Below are positions 22,963-35,700 of a stretch of DNA of 64,000 nt, one piece after another. The notes under the pieces were generated by a model, which ran no database searches, had not been told where the DNA came from, and was given only the letters and a program-made list of their open reading frames with translations. Both the position numbers and the translations under genes were made by a program. The first letter of the stretch is position 1; each line of letters opens with the position of its first letter. The DNA comes from Cryptomeria japonica (taxonomy: Eukaryota > Streptophyta > Pinopsida > Cupressales > Cupressaceae): assembly GCF_030272615.1 (NCBI RefSeq), contig NC_081413.1:144680476-144744475 (forward strand). The letters run 5' to 3'.

Positions 22963-24223
22963 TCAACTTGTGTACAGTTAGTAGCAACAACAACATACTC
23001 ACCTTCAATAGTAAATAAAGAAGTGCATGACTACTTTTTGCTAATCCATGAAACAAGTTTATTTCCAAGAAAGAAATCTCCACCAGATGTTCTCTTCCAG
23101 TCATCAACATCTTCAACCCAATCTGCATCTATATATACCACAAACGATATTCAGTTGTTCCCTACAAATACCTGAAAATCCTTTTCACTGCACTCTCATG
23201 ATTTTCTCTAGGATCCTCTGATATCCTGATAGAATACAAACTACATTCATTATATCTAGTCTATTCTAAGTTAGATATAACAAACCACCAATCATATATT
23301 TGTACCTACTAGGATTTACCAATGTAGATGCATCTTTCTTTGTCAATTTCTCACTTGTAACCATAGGAGTACTAACCGGTTTACAATTTTCCATACCAAA
23401 TTTCTTCAACAACTCTCTAGCATACTTAGTTTGATAGATGAAAATACCTTTATTAGTTTGAGTAATCTACAAACCTAAAAAAAATCTCATCTCCCCAATC
23501 ATAGACATCTCAAATTCATTCTTCATATTGTTAGAGAATTCCATACACAACTTATCTTCACCTCCAAAAATGATATCATCAATAAAGACTTCAATAATCA
23601 ATATGTCATCATCAATGACCTTATAATATAAATTACTGTCAACATTACCTTTAGTGAAATCAAGCTTCAAAAAATATTTATCCAGTCTTGCATACCAAGC
23701 TCTAGGGGCTTGTTTCAATCCATATAAAGCTTTCCTTAACCTACAAACCATGTTTTTGTCATCTGAAAGTGAAAATCCATCAGGTTGCTCAATATAAACT
23801 TCCTCTTCAAGATCTCCATTCAGAAATACACACTTAACATCCATATGATAAACCTTGTAATTCTTATGAGCAACATAAGAAAGAAATAATCTCACAACTT
23901 CAATCCTAGCTACAGGTGCAAAGGTTTCATCATAATCAATTCCTTCCTTATGAGAATATTCTTTAAAAACCAATATAGCTTTATTCCTCACAACTTGTCC
24001 ATCCTCATTCAATTTATTCCTGAAAAACCCATTTAGTTCCAATAACATTCTTATTTATAGGCTGAGGAACTAAAGTCCATATGTTATTCTTTTCTATCCA
24101 ATATAATTCTTCTTCCATAGCTTTCATCCAATATTCATCTTTACAAGCTTCAATTACTAATGTCGGTTCAACTTGAGAAATAACACATACCTCATTGGCT
24201 ACCAACCTTCTTCTTGTCATCAC
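22963..24223 (-). pseudogene. Copia-2 RT and RNase H (decayed, truncated)
   Basis: RT spans 24223-23467 across two frames ([70 protein letters not shown]) with the active-site box [12 protein letters not shown] intact. After a gap with broken frames, RNase H is readable in 23140-22963 (FFLGNKLVSWISKK, GEYVVVATNCTQV) and stops at the chromovirus LTR. The frame shift near 24030 and stops disable it. Confidence 0.82.
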
Positions 24224-24399
24224 TCATTAGCTTTTATCTCCAATGATCTGATCTTCAGAATGATTCAACCTTACATACCTAGGAGTCTTCTGATTTTCTG
24301 CTCCTCTGTCCTAATCTTCTGAACTTGTTGAATTTTTTGATACTTCTAGAGTAACTCGATCAAAATTTTGTTCCAGTATAGGTGCTATCAGTTCAGTTA

Positions 24400-25330
24400 T
24401 GATCATTTCCACTATTGGTTCTCACTCATAAGTTCTTATTTGAATTTTGTTCTATCATCCACTTTGACATTTGTGCTCTCCACAATTGTCTTCAATCTTT
24501 TGTTATAACATCTATATGCTTTGATTTCATTAGAATAACCAATAGATATTCCTTCATCACATCTAGGATCAAAATTTTCAATGGTATCATCTCTTTTGAT
24601 ATAGCATTTACTACCAAAGATTCTAAAATACTTAACTCTCAGTGTATGACCAAACCATAACTCATAAGGTGTCTTATCAGTATCTCCTTTGATATGAACT
24701 CTATTGAATGTGTATACCATCATGCTTATAACTTCTCTCTAGCAGATATGAGGCATTTTATCTTCCATCATTATGGTTCTAGTTGCATCCAAGATAGTTT
24801 TGTTCTTTCTTTCCACAACTCCATTCTGCTGTGGTGTTTGAGGTGCAAACAACTATCTCCTTATCCCATTCTTCTCACAATAACTGTTAAATTCACTGGA
24901 TGTGAATTATCCACCCTGATTTGACCTATTTAATCTTCAATCATGTCCCTGTCTCAACTTTAGCTTTAAAGATTTTAAACTTTGCAAATACTTCAGACTT
25001 CTCCCTTAGAAAAGTAACCCACATCATTCTAGAATAATCATCAATGATTAGCATGAAATATCTATCACCCTAAAAAACTTTTGATTCTAGCAGGACCATA
25101 CAAATTAGTATGAATAAGATCAAGAACATCATTAGATTTGTCTTGTATACTCTTAAGAGAAATCCTATCTTGCTTTCCCATTTGACATTCCTTACATACC
25201 AGATTATAGGGCTTTACAATCTTAGGTATATCTCTAACTACCTTAGCAGAACTAATCTTCACAATGCAATTAAAATTCACTTGACACAACCTCTTATTCC
25301 ATATTCAACTCTCATCAATTTGTGTAATCA
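24400..25330 (-). pseudogene. Copia-2 integrase (decayed)
   Basis: 25289-25065 contains the pre-integrase zinc region (MCQVNFNCIVKIS, CKECQMGKQD) and reads HTNLYGP where HTDLCGP is usual, so the first catalytic Asp is Asn. The core between 25065 and 24723 is readable only in broken frames. 24723-24436 gives the C-terminal YTFNRVHIKGDTDKTPYELW, FRIFGSKCYIKRDD and DEGISIGYS. No integration activity is expected. Confidence 0.78.
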
Positions 25331-25466
25331 AACATGTCTTCTCACCGGAATTCAAATGAAAGATATTACCTTTAGTCTGTGTACTGGTTGCAATTTCCAA
25401 ACTAGATCTATTGATAATCTTGTATTTTCTATTCTTGAACTGTAACTGAAATCCCTTATCCATCAA

Positions 25467-26840
25467 TTATACTATACTCAAAAGATTATGCCTTAAACCT
25501 TCAACACAATAAAAATTATTAGTGTTATGCTTATCGTCCAATGATATTGTTCCTTTTCCCTTGATCATGCATTCTTTGTCATCTCCAAATCTAACTTGAC
25601 CACTATCAAATTCTTCCATAGATAAGAACTTCCTTTTATCTCCAGTCATATGATGTGAACATCCACTATCAATTACCCATTCATCCTTGTCTTCAATTTT
25701 AGTAGCAAGGACCTTCTCTTCAGGTATCAGATCATCTTCCTTGATAGCCAAAAATACCCATTCCTTTCCATTGCAAAATCCACTACCTGAATCATGTGTC
25801 AATTCATCATTAGAATCAGTCACATCTTCCTCATCCACATAGTAGCATGATTGGTCTTTGTTTTTCCTATACTTATTCTTGTTTCGATAATCATGGTTAG
25901 GCCTAAAAGATGTTTTAGCTCTTTTTTCAAATTTTGAATTTCTTTTAGGACATCTAAATGCAGAATGACCTATCTTATTACATGCAAAGCATTTAAAAGG
26001 TGATTTTCCTTCATACTTACTTCCTGTTGGTCCTTTAGATACTCTTCTAGAAAATAAGGCTTCAAGTTGCTCAAACTCTTCATCTTCTTTCTTCATATCC
26101 TCTCGTTCCTTTACATATAAAGCTTTCCAATCACTCTTGCCGGTAGATGATGTAGATGCATGAAAAGAAGGTTCAAATTTAATAGCTCCAGAAGGTCCAA
26201 ATTCCTCAAGCTCAAAAGTAGATAATTTCCCAACCAAGGTATCCCTATTAACGGAGGTGTTTTCCATAGTTATCAACTCATTAATTGCAGCAACCTTCAT
26301 CTTATAATCTGGTGGAAAAGCTCTCAGTACTTTAGAAACTATTTCATCTTCACTCAGAGATCCACCACAATATTGAATTCCCAAAACAATCTCATTAACT
26401 CTCTCCATAAAAGTAGTAATCCTTTCATCTTCTTCCATCTTCAGATTTTCATACCTTACCCAGTAACTATCAAGTTTAGTAATTTTAATTATAGGGTCAC
26501 CTTCATTCAGAGTCTCCAATTTGTCCCATATATCCTTTCCAGTTGATTTGTCAGTTAGTCCCATAATTTGCTGATCAGAAAGTGCACACAAAAGGGCTTC
26601 TCAAGCTCTACAATCATTCTCAATCTCTTTATCCAGACCAGCCAAAGGAGGATTTCCAGATGTTGGATTAAATGATGTAACACCATTCTCAGTGATCTCC
26701 CAAATCTCCTTTCCAAGACATCTTAGATGAGTCTCCATCCAAATCTTCCATACCTTGTAATTTGTTCCATCAAACCTAGGAATTTCTGTCTGGAAAACAA
26801 CAACAGATGAATTAGACAAACTTGAACTGCTAGATGCCAT
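25467..26840 (-). pseudogene. Copia-2 gag and protease (one early stop)
   Basis: Gag begins at the ATG at 26840 (MASSSSSLSNSSVVVFQTEI, then PRFDGTNYKVWKIWM), with an in-frame stop near 26598, then a 374-residue open stretch. That stretch has the UBN2-type gag region (LETLNEGDPIIKITKL), the zinc knuckle CFACNKIGHSAFRC (all four ligands intact), a Lys-rich stretch, and the protease core WVIDSGCSHHMTGDKRKF with DSG intact. This is among the best-preserved coding regions in the window. Confidence 0.85.
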
Positions 26841-26882
26841 AGGATATTCCTCAAGTGGTTAAGATTTTTCAGAGAGGACCAA

Positions 26883-26894
26883 GCTTTGATAGAA
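26883..26894 (-). other. Degenerate Copia-2 primer-binding site
   Basis: GCTTTGATAGAA, three changes from the complement of TGGTATCAGAGC, in the correct place beside the LTR. Confidence 0.6.
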
Positions 26895-26896
26895 AT

Positions 26897-28165
26897 TGTT
26901 AGATAACTCAGATAACCAGAGGAAAACTGAGAGGGGGGGGGTGAATCAGTTGTCATCAGGTTATAAGACTTTAAGCATTTAAATCCTTATTACCGGAACA
27001 CATAAAATTAATACTGGAATTCATAAACCAAATACCAAAATGACTGATAAAGCATTTAAAGATAAACATAAATCACAAAATAGTTACCATCCATCCATTA
27101 AACATGACACCAAGATTTGTAGGTGGAAAACCCGGTAAAGGGAAAAACCACAGTGGGAAGCCTACCCATAGTCAAATAATAATCTTGTAGTAAGTATGCG
27201 ATTACAATATTAGGGGCCTACACATGCAGGAAGGCCACTAGCCTAGAGCACATTTCTCATCACAAAAAGGAGCCTCACTGACTACATAAACATTGGACTA
27301 CAATCTGGAAAGAAGAGTGAATTGCAAGTATATCATCTCCTATGCCTAAGTACAATTTTGGTTAAGCTCAATACTGGAGGCCTTAAACCTCTCTTACAAA
27401 CCCAATTTTATCACCTATGATCAAACAAACCTTCTACATATGATTACAACATTATTCACACATAAATCATCCCATAACCTTGACCTATCAACCCATGATC
27501 TACAAAGAGATCTTACATCATATTTATACCAACCCGAGACCTAAAAAATTAGGTCGGCTACCTAAAAGATAATACAATAAATTCATAACATAAAACCATA
27601 ATCCAATGATCAACCAAGTCATCTTAGGCTAAAAACAATGTAAACCAATCATTAAATCTCACCAATAACGCATCAGGAACAACCTCCAACATGTTACAGA
27701 AACTTATCCATAACCTAGATAACGTTGAACCCAAAATAGGTTGCCATATACCAAATCCAACACCACCAATGAATTGGAACATGAAAAAGATAACCAATAG
27801 CATCCTGAAAACAATCCAGAAGCCACACCATCACCACTTATCACGTGCATCAGAATATCTTCAACAAAGCTCTATCGGTAAAACCCTTACCGGTGACCAA
27901 AAGACTTACTAGAACAAATGATAGCTCTTGAGTCATCAAATACCAAACCAACTGATCATTAGACACATCTAAATAGCATGAATGATAGATCCAAACCAGT
28001 TCCAAAAACCAAAGCATACCGGATCCTACCGGATCAATATCATAATCAACCACTCTACCAAAACCAATTCGAAATCGATAAATAACCAAAACAACCGGTG
28101 TTGCCATCAATGACAAAAATTCAATGCAACACATATTCAATTCCACATTGCCAAAAAGACCAACA
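26897..28165 (-). repeat. Copia-2 5' LTR
   Basis: Starts TGTTAGATAACTC and ends AGACCAACA. It contains the G-run hairpin (GAAAACT 26922-26928 with AGTTGTC 26948-26954, one mismatch), the GGAAAACCC...GGGAAAAACC module (27124-27150) and a TATA-like TTTATACC at 27533-27540 (GGTATAAA on the element strand). Confidence 0.8.
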
Positions 28166-29820
28166 TCGAAGTCAAAGTTCTTTTTGAAGGCATGTAAACT
28201 TCAATGAATGCAAAGCTTTTACAAAGGAATTGAGGCACTCTACAAGTAACATATTATTGAGGGGTACTTATTTTGTGAATAAGGCACACTATGCCACAAA
28301 CCCCTAATTGTTGGGAAGATAATGAAATGAACCAAGTAACTCAAACATAAGTCATAACTTCAAATCCTCTTGTGCAAAGAACCCATAAAGGCCAAACAAA
28401 TTTAATAACCCTACTACCCTGAAAAGACAAACCCCTTTACATCTTGCGAAATAAATACCATCTGAAACCAATTTTCATAAAATTGAAAGAGTAATTACAC
28501 ATGGTCGATACTTCATGAATGAAGGAAATAGAGATAAGAGATCTATTAAGAAAATAATCATGTCCTTTTTAAGGGTACATGGTATCATTTATAATGACAA
28601 AAAGGTGGCAAAGGCATAGTCTGTCGAATTATAAGTGACACCAAGACCTTGATGCAAATCATAATTCATGAAAGAAAATAAAGTGGGGGAAGATAATAAT
28701 TGTTCTTCTAAAGCTTTTACATTCACAGAAGACCATTTCTCTAAGAGATTCAAACTCAAAGTCTTCAAAAAATTTAGAATCCTTTTTTCTTTTCTCTTCA
28801 TGGGCTTTTATATTCTTCATTCCAAAGCATTTCTACTTGGCACAAGAACTTTATAGGAGTAAAGCTAGAATGACACTGGTAGTTGCTTTTGTGCTGGTGG
28901 ATTTCAATCCATCGATTTACCCTTGATCCTTCATATGGGAAAAATTTGTGCTTTGGTCATGATTGATGGGCTAACCACTTTTGTTATTTTTGTGACCTCT
29001 TTGACTTTAAAGAACCTTTTACAGCTTGCTTGGTTTATGCATGCATATATTTTTTATTAGTTGTATCCATGATTGATTCTCCATGACCACTATAATTATA
29101 ATGAATGAGAATCATTACCTACCAAGGTGGATAAGTGGGCAACACACGTGGAAGATTCACGGGCTCTTTATCACCTTTTCAACCTATTTAGTGAAACTTT
29201 TATATGGATGCGAAATGTGGCAAGTAGGTAGGGATTCTCAAGGGAATACCTACTACATAATTTGAATTCTCCATGGATGCGACATGTGGAAGGTAGGGAA
29301 AAGTTGGGAAGAAATGAGCCCAAGCTTTGCATAGACTTAGTCATTTGCCAAGTGCTTATGGGGCCCACCTAGCTCAAAAAGTGAAAAGATTTCCCTATAT
29401 TGCAAATGAGAAGAGGGGGTGAAAGACCAACTTCTATAGAGAAATATAAAATATCCCACCATAGATTAACAAAGATGATGAAAAGGTGTTGCAGTTGAAT
29501 TATAAGGTATCTAAGATAGAAGAACAACAAATTGTTGAGCATCATTGGGTCTTGCTAGAAATAATGTCCACAAAGATAGTGTAAGGTGGTGAGATTAGGG
29601 TTTCACCAATTAGGACAAGAAAAACAACCAATTACATAAGAAAAAACTTACATTTAAATGAGGAATGTAAACCCAACAGATCTAGCTAAAATCTAATTAG
29701 AGAAGAGGGTTAAGATGCTGATTGGATTTACTTGTTTGTGGTTTCCCCTTTTAAATTTGAAGTTGTATTTGAATTATAAAATTGGATCTAGAAAAAACAA
29801 TGAGGTATTGAAGAAAAACA
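28166..29820. other. Unassigned DNA, left flank of LARD-1
   Basis: 1.65 kb with no recognisable domain, LTR or RNA gene. It contains loosely repeated GGATGCGAMATGTGG words (29208-29290). Together with 37363-38205 it formed one continuous locus before LARD-1 inserted, and is the oldest visible layer here. It could be low-copy genomic DNA or a worn-out repeat. Confidence 0.5.
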
Positions 29821-30306
29821 TGCTGGAATTTTTGATGATTATGTTGTGATTGTCATTCATGGACACACACTTGCATTAAGATCATTTTTATATGTATGAG
29901 TTATGCTCAAACAATAATTGTTCCCAACCAGTATGATGCATTATAGTCCGTAGACTATTGGTGTTTTGTAGAAAGTGTTTACCAATCTAAAGCGGTATAC
30001 TTACCCCAAGCAGTTCGAGGATCTCAAGCGGTACCAAGGATCAAAGCGATAGAACACATATTTCCCAGTCTTCATTTTGTCAAACTGGCAACCGGTATTT
30101 TTCTCAAACTGATATTTTGTATGAACTGGTAATACTCTATGATGAGTTACCAACCGGCATTTTGTGATGAGTTACCATCCACCGATTGTTTGACGGTGCC
30201 GACACTTCAACACTGCTTTTTGTTTTGTGTTACTAGATATGTCTAGATGCATTGAACCTAGGAAATTATATTGTAATCCTATTGGACCGACATGAAATCA
30301 AATTCC

Positions 30307-30315
30307 TTTATAAGG
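30307..30315 (+). promoter_or_regulatory. TATA-like box, LARD-1 5' LTR
   Basis: TTTATAAGG, conserved in the 3' LTR at 36723-36731. By analogy with plant LTRs transcription would start some 30 bases downstream. Similar boxes occur at comparable positions in Copia-4 (40456) and the solo LTR (56487). Confidence 0.5.
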
Positions 30316-30908
30316 ACATCATATCTAGGGTTTTAGGTTGTTGCTAGGGTTTAAGGTGTTTGATGAGTTAGAGAAAGTGTGAATGTGTTGAAGATTGAAG
30401 AAATGCTAGAATGCATTAGGAATGAGCTATCAAGGATCTAACCAAGCAATCTGTGCTATTTGCTAGATCACTCACTTGTTGATTACTTACATCTTTGACA
30501 AGTCTGAAGCCCTTAACTGGGTAGGCCCAATAGCCTTTTTGTAAATCCTCTAACAAGGTGGTTCACATCTATGGATCTAAAATCCTCTAGCAAGGTAGTC
30601 TTTAATCGGACTTATCTCCTAATAGAGATTGAGATTCCTAATAGGATCTGTTCTGGTAAAGAATATTGTATGACCTTAACCGGTCTGGTTCCTATTTTGC
30701 AGATAGTTACTTGTGAGTTCCATCGCACCATGGTTTTTCCCATTTGGGTTTCCACATCAAAATATCTTGTGTTATGGTGTTTGTGCTTCTGTGGGTGAAT
30801 GCATTATTTTCTATTTGGTTTGCATGTGTGCTAATCAGTTTGTCTGCTAAATTGTTTTACCAGTTTACTGTTAGTCTAGCAAAGTGTTTAAGTACACTGA
30901 TATTTGGC

Positions 30909-30935
30909 ATACTAATTCACCCCCCCTCTTAGTAT
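30909..30935 (+). promoter_or_regulatory. LTR-end hairpin, LARD-1
   Basis: ATACT (30909-30913) pairs with AGTAT (30931-30935) across a 17-base loop AATTCACCCCCCCTCTT. In the 3' LTR the right arm has one change. It lies six bases before the LTR end. Confidence 0.45.
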
Positions 30936-30943
30936 TCATCAAT

Positions 30944-30955
30944 TGGTATTAGAGC
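30944..30955 (+). other. LARD-1 primer-binding site
   Basis: TGGTATTAGAGC, one transition from the iMet PBS TGGTATCAGAGC, two bases after the LTR. Confidence 0.85.
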
Positions 30956-30991
30956 CTACCTTTCTATAAGTTTAACCACTTGGAAAGAGAT

Positions 30992-32194
30992 ATGGGGGAA
31001 TACACATTGAGGGAACTTACTCATCGACTCACTCAGTCTGAGCAAGCCTATGATGATCTTATGGTCAAATATAAAGCCTCTTAAGCAAAAAGGAGAGAAC
31101 ATGCTGAAAAGCTGATGGAGCTAATTGAAAATAGTTCTTCTGATGAAGCAGACATGGAAGCCCTAATCCAAGAAGTAGAAAAGCTGAATGAATCCAATTC
31201 CAATTTGAGAAAGGAGTTGGAAGGACTGATTATCTTAATGTGCCAAGAGCTTGAGAACTAGAGGAAAGCTAAAGATCTGATAAAAGACAAAGATCATGAA
31301 ATCTCCAAGCTGAAGCAAGAGATCAGGGCCCTAACTGCTCAACTCCATGTGAGCAAAGTGGAAAAGGAAGACAAGCAAGGAGAACTGAACATGACCATCT
31401 CTATGAATGCAAATCTGATGGAAGCAAATGCTTCTATTTCCAAAGAACTCTTTGAGTTAAAGGAAATACTTGCTAAGTTCAACAAGAGTTTTGTTAAGCT
31501 AGAGAAAAAGCTTGAATCTGCCAAACCTATCAAGAATACTGATGGACTTGGTTATTCTGGTCATGAGGAAGGAGAGACCTCTAGTACAAATGCTGGTGCT
31601 TCAAAGAAACAACCGGCATCAAAGAACAAAGGTAAGCAAAAGTTTAAACCTGTTTGCTTTAACTGTCTTAGAGAAGGACATACTGCCAATGTGTGTAGGA
31701 GTAAGGATTACAATAATTTTCTTTATTTTCTAAATGATAAGCCTAGATCCTATAGATTCAATGGTAACTATTATGCATGCAACAAGTTTGGGCATAGAGC
31801 ATCTGAATGCAGGTTTGTTATGAACAATGTTTGAAGATATCCTCAGAGGACTCAAGGAGTTGGTCCCGAACCTTTTCTGAACCAGAATCACAACCAGTTT
31901 AATACCTTTAATCATCAGTCAGGAAGCAGTGGCTATCAAGCAGCAACTGGATGGAGAGAAAACTGTTTGATCTATCATGATCATGGTCACACAACTGCAA
32001 CTTGCAGGAGGAAGAATGGTAACATGAATAATGGACCTTGGAGAGCACCTGGAATGGTCTACTATCATTGCAACAAACTGAGTCACATTGCGAGATTCTG
32101 CAGAACAAGAAAGAACATATCAGATGACATACCGGTCACTCCAAAAGGAAAGATTGATAATGACACTATTCAAGTGGATATGAACAAAACCTGA
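30992..32194 (+). pseudogene. LARD-1 ORF1, coiled-coil and zinc-knuckle gag-like protein
   Basis: One frame of about 400 codons from an ATG 37 bases after the PBS, with three internal stops (31082, 31259, 31832) and no shift. The first two thirds are a charged helical, probably coiled-coil region (KLNESNSNLRKELEGL, ELFELKEILAKFNKSF). Then come four knuckle-like motifs: CFNCLREGHTANVC (complete), YYACNKFGHRASEC (first Cys lost), CLIYHDHGHTTATC and YYHCNKLSHIARFC (one ligand lost each). Knuckles bind RNA, so a packaging role is likely. Element C carries a related protein (FNGNY plus knuckle, HIARFC). No protease follows. Confidence 0.7.
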
Positions 32195-32713
32195 AAGAAG
32201 AAACTAGCGGTGTTGCAAGAAGAACCGTTTTCTGCACCTAGTGTGGAAATAAGTGAACCGACAAACTAAGCATCAAAAAATCTTAGGGGGAGCAAATGGT
32301 GAAACACTACGAACCCCCAGTTTACACCGGTAAAAGACCTTAACCGGTATGTGATACCTGTCATTTGGCAGAAGACTAGAAGCGATAACAGGCAAATTAG
32401 GGTTTATGCCCTAATGGTGGAGCATTTATTATGGTAGGTGAGGAATATGCTTAAAAGGAATTTTCAAATCATTTCTCACTATCATTTTTTGAGTGAAGAA
32501 GGTTTTCAAGTGCAGAGCGATGAAAAAGTGATTTGTGCTACGATTAAGAGAAATTTAGAAACCTTGAAGGAGATTTAGAAGCAAATTACAAACGGTCAAG
32601 AGAAGAACATAAAGCAGTGATTCTGCAACCGTTGAAGTGTGAGGCGAAGTAGAATCTGAAAGCCCTAAATTCTTGATTTCTGAAAGGTATTTCTTGAGTT
32701 TTCTATTTTTATC
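32195..32713 (+). other. Spacer between LARD-1 ORF1 and ORF2
   Basis: 519 bases without coding signal. It contains CTTAGGGGGAGCAAATGG (32281) and GATTAGGGTTTATGCCCTAA-like sequence (32396). The last 100 bases look like a plant 5' untranslated leader (AAAGCCCTAAATTC, TTTCTGAAAGGTATTTC), with a possible splice donor at AAAG/GTATTT. That is only a suggestion. Confidence 0.4.
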
Positions 32714-35700
32714 ATGACTTCCACATCTCATACTAGCTCTAGTACATCTGTCGATTCAGTAAGCTTCATTCAACGCAAGTCCAAATACAATGCCCTGTCA
32801 CAAGTTCCTGCTGGAGTAATAGTGGAAGAAGGAATATCTGATTATATAGACTGTAAAATTGAAGACCTAGGGTCTCTATCAATCCACTCGTAGCTAGGTC
32901 TATTTTGTGGGAAAGATAAAAAGATCAAACTGGAGTATAGCATTTTGGAGAAGAAGAAACTTCACAATGTTGTTTACTTCCTAGAGGATTTCACAGATGA
33001 CCATATTAGAATCATTCTGAGTAGAGTTCATGGTGACAAGATGTACCTAGAGAGAACGCATGATATCACACCACAAGCTATTCATTCCATCACCAGTTTC
33101 TGCAACATTGGTGAAGTGCCAGCCCTGAGGAAGATCATTAAGACTGAAATGACCAAGCTCACCAGTTTAGTGAGTGACTCATGAGGAATAACTGTGAATT
33201 CCATCAAGGATGACCTCGTGAAATATGCGTGCATGGTGATTGGATATCGGATGTTCCATGCTAGCAAAATTAATTCTATATCTACTGCAGCGGTAAATAC
33301 TGCTTATCGGATGATCAAGGAAGATGCATCATTTGACCTCTGCACCAGTATGCAAAGATAATTCCTATTGAGTCTTAAATAAATCAAATAGGATAATGCA
33401 TTAAAATTTAAGTTTGGACAACTACTAGTAGAACTATTTTTCTACTTCCAAGGTTACTTCCCCGGAGTGGGAGATATTCAGTGGTCTATGGACCAACTGG
33501 TTACCAAGCAGATCAAAGAAAGACTGAAAGTAGTTGGAACCGGCTACCCTAAAGTTCTGAACAAGTACTTTGATGAGTTCAGAAGCAAGATGAGCCTAAG
33601 GATGAGGATATCCAGTGACATTGTCAAGAAATATGAAGAGGATATATGCTTTATCATCAATGTGGATGAATGCATAATGGAGGCCGTTGAGCCTAGACAG
33701 GAAGAAGTAGAGCCTATGGGCTATGAGGTGATGTATGATATGCTGGATGGGTATGCTTCTACCCTAATCGCCTCACCTCTTGATCCTAAGGCAAAGAGAA
33801 CTGACACCTATCTGGAAAGGGTTGCACTGGTTGTAGAACCTTCTAAAAAGAAAGGAAAGGCAGTGCCTTCAGCATCAGGACCGATTACTGCAGCCAGTCC
33901 CAAAGTGACCAAGCAGTCACCTGCAAAGAAGAAATTGGAAGTGACACCTACTAAAGTCTTTGAGAGGAAGAAGAAGACAAGGAATAATTCACTGGACTTA
34001 GAAGAAACTGTGTCTGAAGAAAAACCCAAGAAGACAAGACAAGCAAAGAAAAAGACAAAGAATGAACCAGCATCATCGGCACTGGTAAATATTGACATTT
34101 CCTCCTACAAACCTTTGACACATTGTCAAAAAACCATAAAAAATATTAGGAGAAAAGTGTTGAATGATTTGATTGATTGTTTTGATGATTTCAATGATGA
34201 TGAAAAGGAAGCAATTGAACAAGAAATCATTAAGTATTTATGTGTTAATGACTGGTCACCTTCAAAAATTAGATCTGAGACACCAAATTCTTTGTATAAC
34301 TCCTTAGACAATAAATGGCGCATTGCCATAGAAAAGGAACATGAAATGAGAGAGAAAATTTTTTCTCAACATTTTCCTAATGTATCAAATTCAGAACTTT
34401 TTGAAGTTATGAATAAATACAAAGGCCTCTTCTTCATGAGAAGAAGAAGACTCCTATTACTTGAAGGAAAGGGTCAAGAAGTGATCAAGAATACACACAC
34501 TCTTGCTCAAGAAGCTCTTAAGATGCATCGAGTGGCTGAAGCCAACAGGAAGGCTGAGCAAGAACCAATAATAACAAAACTGGATGAAGTGTTTGATACT
34601 AAAGGAAACCCGGTTGTTGAACCTACATACACTATTGATGTCAATGCTCTAGATGTAGAAGATGTTTCTTAGGATACACCATCAGAAGCAACAGGACAGG
34701 AGAAGCAGGTTGAATAGGTAGAAAAGAAAAAGGATGCAGAGGACAAAAAGGAGGAAGCAAAGAAGCAAGCGGAGAAGAAGAAAGCCAAGGAGGATAAAGA
34801 AGAGGAGAAGAGAAAGGAAGTGGAGAAGGAGAAAAAGAAGGATGAAGAGGAGAAGAGAAAAAAGGAAGAGGAGAAGAAGAAGAAGGATGAAGAGGAGAAG
34901 AAGAAAAAGGAAGAGGAGAAGAGAAAGGAAGCAAAAAAGAAGAAGAAAAAGGAAGAAAAGGAAGAGGAGAAGAGGAAGGAAGCAAAGAAGAAGAAGACAA
35001 AGGAGGATAAGGAAGAGGAAAAGAGAAAAGAAGTGGAGAAGAAGAAGGTAGAGGAGGACAAAGAAGTAGAAGTGGCAAAGAGCACGCAGATGGAGACTCC
35101 AAAGGCAACCGGTAGTCAAGCCAAACCGGCTGACCTCACCAGTCCTATTGACCTCTAGTTTGGAAACAAAATGGAGCTACTACAGAGCATTAAGGTTGCT
35201 CAAGAATGCCTTGAAGTGTTAAGGAGGAAGAAGGAGGAAAATGTGATCCAAGCTATGGTGGAAACTCTTATTGGTTTGTTACCTGGGACAAACCTCCCCA
35301 ATGTTGATTCATCATTGGCACAATTGAAGCTCCTATGCACAATAGTGGATGATTAGGTGCAGAGCCTAGAAGAGGTAGCAAAGGCAAATGCCAAGAAAGA
35401 GCATCAAAAGGCTCTCAACATTGCCCTTGTGAAGAAGCTTAATAGAAGCTTAATGAGCTCCGGTCCGAACAGCAAAAAGCACAAAAAGACATAAGGAATG
35501 CTCTAGATGAGGGGAATCTACTACTGAGTAAGATTTGCCAACCCCAACTCTTCTGTGATGATGTGCTTGTGCAGAAGCAAAAGCTACAAACTGACTTGCA
35601 GTTATATATGAGTACCTTCAAGCTGCCGTATGACTCTTTTACAACTTATGGGCAAACCATTCACCGATTTCATATCCATTCTACCAAAATAGAGTTGGAA

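Larger units (their letters stand above)
22963..28165 (-). mobile_element. Copia-2, 5' part of a Ty1/copia element
   Basis: Reading leftward: 5' LTR (26897-28165), degenerate PBS, gag-PR, integrase, RT and partial RNase H, where the chromovirus inserted. The rest of RNase H and the 3' LTR would lie left of the window. Its gag resembles that of Copia-3 closely (SDQQIMGL, LETLNEGD, MEEDERI), so the two are related, but their LTR starts differ. Confidence 0.88.
29821..30941 (+). repeat. LARD-1 5' LTR
   Basis: Starts TGCTGGAATTTTTG (the 3' copy has TGTTGGCATTTTTG) and ends ATTCATCA. Contains a TATA-like box (30307), the GGTTTTTCCC...GGGTTTCC module (30732-30753) and the C-run hairpin (30909-30935). 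Confidence 0.92.

Noticed and set aside
28589-28801. 70-codon minus-strand frame in unassigned DNA
   Set aside because: No recognisable domain, no gene context, and frames of this length occur by chance in A/T-rich DNA.
34641-35119. Long minus-strand Ser/Phe/Pro/Leu-rich frames
   Set aside because: Antisense of the purine-rich Lys/Glu repeat of LARD-1 ORF2; such runs are open on all frames.
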